Source: Hymenolepis diminuta | Taxonomy: Eukaryota; Platyhelminthes; Cestoda; Cyclophyllidea; Hymenolepididae | DNA: 64,000 nucleotides | Direction: 5' to 3' | Assembly (NCBI GenBank): GCA_900708905.1 | Contig: CAADRB010000113.1 | Span: 112,060 to 176,059, forward strand | Part shown: piece after piece, positions 22,101-34,100 of the stretch | Position numbering within the stretch: the stretch's first letter is position 1 | Layout: each line of letters opens with the position of its first letter | Made by a program: the position numbers and the translations under genes | Notes under the pieces: model-generated | What the model saw: the letters and a program-made list of their open reading frames with translations, nothing else | Database searches by the model: none | Told to the model about the DNA's origin: nothing

Positions 22101-25100
22101 TCCGCAACATTTGATCTATGCAATAACCATCTTTAAGCTACTGAATTCAAAAAAGTATCAATAATTAATAGGGAAGTAAGAATTAATTAAATAAGTCTAC
22201 CTACCTCTAAGAAGACGACTAATTTTCAGTGGATTGCATGTAGCGTTATAGGGGAAAGCACTGGTTGATCCACGAGATGTGGTCAGAGAAACCTTATCAG
22301 AAGAGGATTCCGCAGAATTAGCAAGAGAGCACCGATCGACTGCCCTTTGAAGGAAGGAATTTTCAGCTCGGAGGCAGCGAACCTGATGCTGCAGACTGCG
22401 GACCGTTTCCTGCATCATTTCCAACATCATCTCACCACCGGCCATTCCCTCACCTCCTTCTTCCTCCGAACACAAGTTCTTGTCAGTTGTGGAGGGTGAT
22501 TCTCCACTCGAACTTGTTGGTGAGTGGTGCACGCTTGATCCGCTAAAAATAGGGAATTCAAATGATTAACATAAAGACAAGGGACTAGATGTCATTATAA
22601 CTAGAAGAGAAAAATACCTGCCAGGACTAGGCAAGTTGACATCATTAGAGGAGGAAGTTGAAGTGACTTTAGCACGGTCTGGTGGATCCCGGCTCTTGCT
22701 GCGACGGAAGGCCCGATTTATGGACGACCGAAACTGTTCAAATGGGGAAAGGAAAAAATAATCCTTGTATCAGGTAGAGCCGCCATTAAGGTAATTTTTA
22801 ATGTCAGATTTTGGCATCGGTTAATGCTATAAAAACCCTTTTGTCAGTTATCACCGGATTTGGATTAACTTACTTATTAAGAGAGTAAGCTAAGCGTAAA
22901 TAATACCAGTAAGTTTCTTTGCTGATCAATGTCACGTTGAGATTAGGTTACATACAGAGTCATTCAACGGAATTTAAATAAATAAAGCATTAATGGCGGT
23001 TTTTTTTTGAGGATAGTATAAGGCGAGGAATTAGTAACGGTGTTTGTCAAATCTCAAAATAAAAATATCTATTAAATTCTTATGAATATTTACGCATACG
23101 TCCCTTCGAAGGTCAAAACCCGCCACAAATTAATTGTATCAGAGTCGAAATTAGCAGCTATAAGAAAATTGAAGACGAGTTTACAAGCCGAAACAAAGCG
23201 CTTCAATAATATTTGAGGATTGCAATAAGTTCCGTGGAGTGAAATTTCAGAATTTATCTTTTTGAAAGAGTATAGACGTTGCTCATTACAGTAAGTACAT
23301 TGATGAAGATTGGAATTATTTAACCACAAAATATGCATATAATTTTCACATTGCCTCCCCTTATGTAGTTACAAAGTATTATACAACACTTTATTCGGAA
23401 GGAAAAACCTCTTTCATATTAAAGTAATCAAATATTTTAGATACATTCCCAATACTATGTCTGATCTGATGTTACCACATTATTTTTCTTTCTTTGCATT
23501 TGGAACTAGATTAGATTATACATCGGTAGACCGTGCCTTAGACGATGAATATTTTGGTGTCTGACATTAAAATCGTCTTGCTAGAAAGTTTAATATGTCA
23601 CCAAAGGTGTATAGAAATTATCTATAGTTGTTACCATTTAACTAGACTGATTTTCGAAAAATAATATTTACCTTAATCATAACATATCTCCCTCATAATT
23701 GACTTACCCAACTTCCCCCCTTCTTATTAGATCGATCGAAGGAGTCGCGAATGGGCATATAGTTGGGAGTCATAAATCCCCGAATTCCACCGCTGGAGTG
23801 CTCTTGCTGTAGATAACGACCGAATTCCCCAAAGCCGCTAATTGCATGTGGACTGTGCACCAGATTAGACAGACTACCGGCCTGCTGTGACATCATGTCT
23901 GAAAAAATAGGGCAAAAAGGTTTGAATAATGTTTTGGTCTGCATAAAGCAATTATCTAAATATCTGATATGAAAAACACGTTATCTAGAAATACAAATAT
24001 TATGTATGTAATGGGGCAATAAATAATTCGTATCATTTATGAACTAATTACTACAAATTGATGAAAAAAAGATTTCTAAAATACGTACGCAACGCCCTCT
24101 AAAACTCCAGGTTTAGAGAGGTTAAAAATGCCTCCTGAAAATAGGGCAACAAGGCTTAGCTTATTATACTAAATTTTTTACGAAGCTAACTGGCGAATTG
24201 GACACTAAGCTAAACCTGAGCTATAAATTTTCCGACAGAATGTTGTATCGTGTTTGTAAATCAGATAAAGGGTATTCCAGTCCATTCATATCTACAGAGT
24301 ATGTTTATATTATGAGGAGTTATTAAGTTCTAATTTCTACCCCGTATTTACCCTCTGCATGTCATCTTGTTTTGTTAACACTCTAAGTAGATCTAAGCCT
24401 AATAATTTCCTAAAGTAAATAAGAATATGACCGTATGCAAATTCAAGGCTGTTCAGCGAAATGGAGAGAAGATGGTTTTGCCTCCGAAACGAGTTATTGA
24501 CTTGAGAAGAAAATTTATAGAAAAAAGTCTCTTGAAGATCTTTGCCGGACAGAGGATGGCTTTTCAAGTCTAATCATCAAGTTATCGTTAGTGCCTTAGA
24601 TACCGCCCGTGGAACGCTGATCGCGAGACAAAGTATGGTTCGAAAGTCTTGAATCCTAACAGACACAAACTCAAAACATATAAATTGCTGAAAAAATACA
24701 AAATACATAAAAATAATCAGAATATACTATAATATCTGCAGATAACAGAGTGCTTTATTGATGAAGATTGGTCAGAATATTCTTCGCTATGCTATGACCA
24801 AATTTGTAAACGTAATTTTTATTCGTCTCACTGACTCGTACGGACTCATTCTGCTATTAGAATAAGTATTAAAATATTCCTTAAATGTTGCGCATATCAG
24901 TGAGAAAAGATAAATTTTGATAATGTTTAGGTAGCTACCCGAGTCAAGAATATGTTGAGATTTGATAAATTCCTGTGACTGAGATAATTTTTTCCCATTT
25001 CTGGCCATTTCCATAGAAGATAACCAATCACTCGACAAGGCCTGGCAGCGAAATTTCTCAATAATTTTACGCAGCTCTTGTACTTCTCTTTCCTAAAAAA

Positions 25101-28100
25101 CACATTAAAAAAGCGAGTCAACCAAATTTCTGCGGTTTCAGTTTTAAAATCATGCAACAGACAAGAATAATTAGTAAAATAAGGATGAGATTTTGTATGC
25201 TTTTAGGGTGTTAAATTTTGGGCATAAATTTCGCACCAGGTGCATGGATGGTATAGAAGGTACTGTCTGAAAATTGATGACGAAATGAATTAAATGTATT
25301 CATAAAAGCGATTTCACGAAATTTTTACAATTATTCTCACCTTAAGTGCTGAGGAAGCTGATAGTTGATGCAAACGTTGGTTCATACTTTGAAGGCTTTG
25401 TTCAAAAGCTTGAACGACGCTTGTCTGAAAGATAACCTTGATCGATTCAGACTCTTTTGAAATTCAAATAACTGGTAATACAACATGTATATATGGCACT
25501 ATCCACTAACACAATAAGTTATCACTTGATTTCAAGATTCTGTTGACATACAAATGTGTGCTACTTAAATAATACAGTAGCATCTAAATATTGACTTACA
25601 TTTGCTGATAGTTGGCAGGTTAGAGCTGCAATCTTTTGATGGGCAAGTTCAAGCTCTCGTCGTAATTTAGCAGCCTAAGGAAAAATTTATGAAAATAATC
25701 AGGAAATTCCTTTTGTAATACGATACGATTTTCGGTAATGCTACTTACTTCAAAGGCAGAGGAATCTGCTCCCTAAAATAAATTGAAAAATATAAATGTG
25801 ATATCAATATTAATTTATAATATGGTTACCTCTTGAGGTGCAGCATTTACATGTGAGAAGAAAGTAGGCATTAATATTAATGTCTTCCTCTTTAATTTGC
25901 AATATCATCAAAATTATTTGCCTGTTTTCAAAATCCTATTAATGGGGTTAAGGTGTTTTGGCTTGTGACTGTTGGTGTACAGTGAGCAATTTTGATAGTC
26001 TTATCTGATGAATAAAAAATGCTTAGATTGTCTGTAAATCTCTCTGAATCAAACGTACTACATCTATTTGTTAGCTTTCCTAACCATATACTTGTTGTGC
26101 CCTTCTTACTTTCTCTTTCTCTCACTTTATGCTTGTATTTTCGAAAACATCGTACAATTACTCCACTCCTGAATTTCTGATACTTGGGAGAAATGTTGTC
26201 TTCTTCATTTGATTTTAGAAGGATAATCTTTCTGTAATATACTTCTAGAATAAAGTGTTCATTAACTTGAACTTTCCACTGTATCGCTTAAAATAATCAT
26301 GAAATAATGTCGCGCATGCCATTATATTAGGGACATGCTCAGCTCATAAAAGTAAAACTTTCATTGAATTCTCAATGAAAGATTGGCTAAGATAGGGTAA
26401 TGTAGACCTGCTTTAGCACGGCTTCAGTCTTTCTTCTTACAATTTAATTTTACAAAGTAACTTAACTCTTACAGCATTTAATAAAGTAAGCTAGTATTAA
26501 CTATTTCTTTTTATTGAAAACGACCTATTCATATATATACATTAGCTGCACCCACACGTTTAAAAGGAGTATTTCTTAATTTCTCCTCGCTCTTAAGTAG
26601 AATTTCTCATAATTACATTGCAGAAAAATATACCCATACCGTTACCTAGTATCAAGTACTTTTATTTACCTTGTGTTTCACTAAAATTGAAAAAATCGCA
26701 GTACGTGGAGGATCATGGCAACAGGGCTTCCGAATTAGTTTAGTTCCCATGTCCAAAATTCCATATCGACACTACCCGTAGAATAAATTAACCGAATGAA
26801 TATAAACGAATGGCCTTTGCAGAAAATCTTTTCTGTTGTGTAAGAATAAATGTTATCGCCAAGGGAGCTGCAATGGAATTTCGAACCTGCTTAGGTGTTG
26901 TGCTAAAGGGCACTGATACTATTGAGATGAATCATTCGTTCAAATTTTTTCGGCTGACTTCAATATAGCTAGTTATAACTATCTAAATTAATCAACTGGT
27001 TAATAAGCTCTGCGTATTACGAGAGCAAACAAATAGTGAAATTTGAATTTCGGAATAGCGAACTGAACCAATCTAGCAAAAGTCACAACGTAGACCCAAA
27101 AATAAAATGAATTAAAACTTTGATTTTACCCTCACCTTCTACTTGATCTCTTCCCCTTCTCCCCTTATTGGACTGCTTTAAGTAAGCTCTAAATTCTTTC
27201 AATTGAGCTTGCATGTCTTTACGGATTAAAAATCTCGAAATTTTTGGGCTTAGTTTATTTACGACATCATGGCAGCTACTTCATTCTGCTATCAAAACAT
27301 ATTTGGAAATTAATATTCTGAATGTTTTTAAGGGATCAGTAGTCGAATTGTAAATATATTGATTCCAATTACCATAACAACAGGCATTCTTTGTCTTCCT
27401 GCAGAAAGGTCACTGTTGACAAGGTAGAAAAAACCGGTGCTTCGAATATTATAAAAATATCTTATAAATCAACAGCACTCTCGTACTATTGCAGAAAAAA
27501 TGCTTCCGTGATAAATCTGCAGCTCCGAAGTGCCCAACAAAAACTTTTATTTTGTCAAAGAAAAATATCTACATAGCTCTGAGAGTGCGTTAGTAAATTT
27601 GATTATCATTATGTGTAAGTGAAAATCTCTTACAGTATTATTTCTGGTTTAAAATTTTCGTGTGAACTATACTGCTGTTCTAGTTTGCTGCTAATAATTT
27701 GTTTGTAGGTTCCGTAATTTCATCACTCGTTTGACATACCCTGGGCGTTCGTAAGATTCAGTTTTGTACATTGAAGTTTGTTACAAATTTAAGTAGATAT
27801 TGGCATTAATAGAAAATAAAGGATGAAAGATACTTTTTCTTTTGGATTTAACGGGAGCTAATGTTTATAAAGTAGATACATTATAATAATCATTTAGTTT
27901 ATTATGTACTTACCGGTGATATAACCGAACCGGAAGATGATAAACTCATATGGGAGCCAAAAGCTAGAAGTGAAATAAAGTGATCAGTATTTTCAATTTA
28001 TATTCTCAAGTTCAAAATCTTAAAAGTTAAAATAAATTTGTATTTCTCGAAGGAATTGACCCATACAACAAGGGTGCCTTAATCAAAGTCAAAAGGTAAT

Positions 28101-31100
28101 TGTCATGGATTGGGCTATGTTCTATCGTAGAAGTTGTGGAATATATATTAATCAGTATGATATGATTTATTAGTAATTCTATAATTAATAAATTAAAATG
28201 GATATTCTAGGCATAGAGTTAGCATAATATTCAGTTATACGCTGTGAGGTACAAATGTTCACTGTTATTATCCACTTTTAAGTTAGTGAATTGATAAACA
28301 GTGTAACCGTCTCTTTTTCCCCCACATTTTCGAGGATAACAATTAGGCTGCAAATAACTTTCTGTCTCTCAACTGACCACCCACTTTTTAAAAGGTTAAA
28401 ACATGAGTTTTCTTAAAGAATAGATATGAATTAACACTTGTTGTTAATAGATCCCATCCACGACAGTAAAATACCTGAGTATGTGGTGTAGAGAAGAGCT
28501 TAGAAAAGGATCTAATAACAAAAAATGTCCAAGAAGCAAATCTCAATATACGGATCATTGACCACCAAGGCACAAATGCATCTTATTTCATAGATTTCAT
28601 TCTATTCTATTTGTAAAAGTAACTTGACTTATTCTATTTATGTCCATATAACTCCCTCCCTTTTATGTCGGAATACATTTTTTCAGTAGTGTGTCAGGAA
28701 GTGAGTTTTCTGATGTATTGAAATTGCATTTAAGTACCGTCACAACCATAAATTCCGATTTGGGAGGTGAATCATTCGGGGCCGTAATTTTTGTGCAATT
28801 CTCAAATGCATTAATCATGTTCCTCGAGTGTTCAGTAAGCACTGTGATTTAAGTTCCGAATATAATTAAAAATGTAAAAAGCAGTTGCATGTAAAAGTTA
28901 TTTTATATCGTCTGTAAAATAGTGTTTTAAATTGCCAAACCATATAAATTAAGCTAATCTTACAACTTGAGTACTGTGTAGTGACCTAATGGCTTGACTC
29001 TACATTTACGTGTTCAATGTAATTCATATGCAATTATTTCACGTTTTCATGTTTCATCACCCTCGTTTAACCGCTTCACCCTTAACAAATACTTCTACCC
29101 TATATGTTTGTTAAATATTATTATCCAGACTGCTTTTGCCAGGACGGTTCTCACTTGATTAAGAGAATGAAGTCAGCCGTTTTTGCCTCAGGCGTAGTAA
29201 AAATTGTGCAATTTGAGAATTGTCAGTGAGTCTTTATTATTTTATAATAAATGCCTTACCATCCTGGTGCTTAAATTAGCTGGGGGAAATGTGAAACTTA
29301 AAATCGTGATACAGATATATTTCAAATTTCTTTTGAAAATAAAATCTCTATGAAGATCTCTAGATGAATAAATATTCATTAAATTATGGTATACCAAAAG
29401 CCCTGGAAACGAGTTCCTTAATTTAAAGAAACATATCATTAAATCCATGTGGAGACCGCCAATAACTACTAGGAAGTTCTGACCATTCTAAGAGACTAAG
29501 TGGATGCTTGTGTAGGATTTAAATTACAAATGAAAATTCAATTTATTCATACTCTTTACTCTTTGTACAATGATAAAACAATTACCAAATTATTTAATTC
29601 TAAACAGGATGTTACTTATGAATCATCGATAAGATGCATACATTCATGAGCCAAGACTTGTGGAGTGCATAAAGCTACCAAGGCTGACTAAGGGAATCTC
29701 ACCCATGGAACGTACTAGAAAGTGGGGACGTGCTACGCTACAGGCTCATACTAGTGAATATTTATCGACCAACAAATTTTCATTACATGAAATAAAAAAT
29801 ATCATGTTAATTGTACAATATACCTAAAGCGGATCAAATTATTATATCTAATAAAACTAGTCATCTTCAATTATGCTGCCAGAAAGATCAAATATTTAAT
29901 GTACTTATTCTCCCAGACTTTTTTATAGTATCTGATAAAATAAACGCAATAAAATATCATTACTCAAAACCTGTAATATAGTATTAGAAGATACTTATTT
30001 CCATTAATACAAACTTGATTATATACATTAGCAATTTACTGATGTTTAATTTTTGATTAACAAATAGTAGTAGGATAAATTGAAGCGCATTTGTCAAAAT
30101 AACCGTTTAATTAAATTAATATTGGTAAAATAATGGGGTCAAGCTAATTATCACTTACAATCAGGGATTGGTTGTCCTCCAGCGCCAGTTACATAAATCG
30201 ATGATTTCTCCCTCTTCGCATAGATGCCACTATTCGAACTAACACTTGATCCACTATTTGACGTAGTTTGCGTTCTCTGCAACACTGGTGTAGAATAGGG
30301 GAGTTTGATATGACTCAAGGGTCCGTACCCCAGTGAACTTTGGTTCTGATCCTCACTTGTCACTGTCACTCTTGGTGATACACGAGGTGTTTTAGGGGAC
30401 GTAGGAACAGGTGGAACAGGAAGATTGTTAAAGTCATCAGTCGCATTATTCGTGACTTGTTTAGATTTGGAATTTGGTTCTGGTGTTCCACGATTTGAAG
30501 GTGTTGGAGTATCGTCTAAATTCGAGCAAGTAGCAGTGGGACCTCGATTCAGAAGTGATGTACTCGAATCACGAGAGTTTGCAGCTAGAGTACAAGTTGA
30601 TGTACTACTGGAGTCAGGAGTCATCATAGTCTGGGGCCCAATTGATGAGGTCTTTGAAGAAGCAAATTGTGGGGGTGGGCTAAGAGTTTTTGCTCGAAGA
30701 GTAGGTATATGGGAGTTGGCATTTGCTGCACTGATTTGACGATCGGAGCTAAAATAATGCACACATGCTAAGGCGAGTTGGATCAAGTCGCTAATTGAAT
30801 GAGAGCGTTAACATGATCCACCGTAAAATTATCAAGACTTTTTAAAAAGGTTGTTCCAATAAGTGTTCAGAAAGCATTTTAATGTTCTACACATTTCGTC
30901 ATTTAAATTTGACAAAAACATGAGAAAATAAATGTCAGTTGAAGACCTGTGTGAAAACATGATAATTAGCAGGAAGGAATTCATTTAACGCATAAGAATT
31001 ATGGAAAGAATCGCACTTATCCGGAAAATAACATTTTTATCTCAGATAGAAGTGCATGTGGATGAAGATAGCTCTCGCTCCGAAATGAGCTCCATTTATT

Positions 31101-34100
31101 TAATACACACAATTATTAGTGACTATTACGAAAATATTTATCAGCTTACTTGGTGGCTGCAGAACTTGCAAAATAAAAATAAAAACTTTTATAATTCTGC
31201 ATAAAAAATTTCGTAACTTGACGAAAACATATTTTACTCATTGCTAATTCAAGGGAGCTAAAAAATTTGATCACATCTTAGTATGTTTGGCCGGATGGCA
31301 ATTATTTGGACAGGTAGAAATTAGTTACACTCGGAGTGTCGTATCCCAACAAGCACTTTTAAGTAGCCTGAATCTAGATGACCAAATACCAAAATAAAAT
31401 CTTTTTACTGAAATTAATAATAAGTCTATATATTAAAAGATCTTGCAAAAGATACGATTAGGAAAAATTGGCGTTCTTGAATAGGTTCTTGGACAGTGGT
31501 TGAGAATTTCGAACTTCATCGATTGCCTTTCAGAAATTTTGATTATCTCTTTTTCCTTTCCAGCTTTTAATCGGAGTATTTTGTTCTAAAGGTCGGTTGG
31601 TATAAAAAAAACCAACCATGATTTCGGAAGGATCATAAGAAAGCTTTAATCCGGTCGCACAATTTAGAAGACTGATCGCATGGCAAATTTTTCGTTTGCA
31701 AGTTTTTCAGAGATAATAATTTGTTGAATAAAAAGTTTTTACTGCACCCATTTTGTGAATTTCATGTCCGCACGTAAAAGAGAAATAAAAATTGTGTTTA
31801 CGGAATACGTAGATCAAATATAAAGCTTAAGAAAAATTATTGACAATGTCAACTCGGTATAACATTCAGATTAACTTATTAGACTAATCGTTTTAACTTA
31901 TTTTGAAACAGATTAAAAAGGATTTTTAAAGCAGATAAGTATAATTGCAATGAATAAGCTGGAGAGTCGAAATGGGTGAAAAATGTGATCAGATGACATT
32001 AAAAACATGACGGTAATTACTAATCCAGTTTTAATCCCTAAATCATTAGTTTATCGCAGTTTTGAGATTTAGTCAAAAATTAAAACATTAATTATTATTT
32101 TCTCAACCCCTCTCCATTGCAATTCTTATTGTATAACTTTGCTGTTCTTTGGGTTCAAATGTGTTCCGAGGATTAAATTTTCAAAAGTTTTTAACTGCGC
32201 CAATAAAAATAAAGGAATTGTTTTTTCCTATTTGAAAATCAATCATTTATCCACATTAGCAGTTGGACGAAATATTTTAACCAATCGAAATGTGGATTAA
32301 ACATCGTAGTAAATATTAAGCGTGCGAATGCAAAATTGTTTTCCGTGAATCATCATGCAATTTTACGTTTACGATAGCCATCAGTTATCCTCATTTTCGA
32401 TGTGCTGATGGAATATCAACATATGTTTCTAAAATTATGTACTATAATGCAGGGCATAAATACGAAAAACGAACTTATAATAGCAGATTCAATCTATTTT
32501 AATATGTGTACAACCACAAAGACTGTCTTTAAATCTTGAACGGTCACACATTAACACCATTTCCTTCACTAAAACCAGAAATATCTGAAGACCATCTATC
32601 AAGATGAACATATGTTTGTCTTCAAATAAATGGATGCTACATAAATCACTCAGGAATTTTCAGAAAATTAATCATTTGAACTGGAAATAAAGTGATCACT
32701 GAATCTTACCTGAACATTCTCACAGGTACCTCCTTGCACGGAATCTATTATCAATAATCCCTGTTCTGGGAAAAGGCAATTATGAATCCAAGGAAGAAAT
32801 AAAAGAAAGGAATATTTGCCCTCTTACACTGCACGGTGCTGTGACGGTGTCGCAAGTAGTTTACATAGACGACGTACATGCATAACTAGTGGAGAAATAG
32901 GAAGGGAGAGAGAGGAGAGGAGGTGGGAAAGGAGGAAGGAAAGAAAACTCTCACCCAACCCAATGGGTGCAAGAGTGGTCGAACAACAAGTGGGACATTT
33001 GTCCCCGAAGATTTCTGATTCAGTTAGTACAAATTTAGATTTCCAATACAGGTGTGCCAACAACCACTCTTCTTTCTGCCTGGATATTTTTATTTATTCG
33101 CTTAAAAAGATTAATCGAATGTATCTGAATACACCGTTGTTTCAACGTCATGAACCTGCATTGAAGAGAAGTAACTTTTTGTCAAATCTATTTTTGCTGA
33201 TTTCTCTGATTTTTTTAACTCCTTGCGAGTTTATATATTACTTAATTAATGTGATAAAGACGTATACAACTTTGATCACTGATATGATTCAACATTACTA
33301 TTAATTCATTTTAATCCGATTTTATAGGATATTAGCAAGTGAATTAGTTTATATTTTTTCAATCTTGTTTGTACTTACAATTATCAAAATCAAGATTATC
33401 ACATCATGACATATTTACTTGTTTCCATTACTTAAAAAAGAAAAATAAAACCAGTAAATACAAAATAATGAGATAATGCATTTTTATAAAGATTATCAAA
33501 TTATTACGCATAAATATAAAATGAAATATTTGCATTTTGCGTATTTATAAGAACGAGAACAAAGACATCCGCATTTAAATAAATGTAGATGGATCTTTTA
33601 AATTAGCTTTCTTAACTTCCGCTGGATTTGTCTTATATTTGAGTAGTATGTAATAAAAGTATTTTAATGCACAGCTATTTGTGTAGAAATATTCCCATGC
33701 AGAGTATTGCCCTACATTTAGATCTGTGATTAAAATATTTCACTGTATTAAATTCAGTCAAATCATCGGTCACGTCAGTCGTTGTTCACCGTATTAATAG
33801 CCCTGTGCACCTCTTCTTTTGTCCCAAAAATTCAAACGTGTCTCTGTGCGCGTTGTCCGGTATACTACAAGAATTAATTACTTTAGTCCGCATCTATTCA
33901 CGCAATGAATTCTGCTAATTTCAGAATAAGTAGTGTATTCTAATTAACTGGACGAATTTAAGCAAAAGTTATTGTAAATTATTATTTCTAAATGCCAACT
34001 ACTTACCCTGGTAAAGAACTATTTCTTGGAGATTTCTCGTCCGCCTTAAGAGGTTGATGAGTTGTTTTAGCCATCATAGAGGGCTCTTTTTCCGTTCGAG

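Larger units (their letters stand above)
30749..34006 (-). other. Large NAV intron (3.3 kb) holding candidate alternative 5' exons
   Basis: Mostly AT-rich, but 32700-33070 is GC-richer with a strong pyrimidine tract on the minus strand and two donor-like sites; see separate entries. Confidence 0.65.

Noticed and set aside
32816..33304. 162-codon plus-strand frame
   Set aside because: Purine-run translation (REREERRWERRKERK) followed by low-complexity sequence; better explained as the complement of a pyrimidine tract in a NAV intron.
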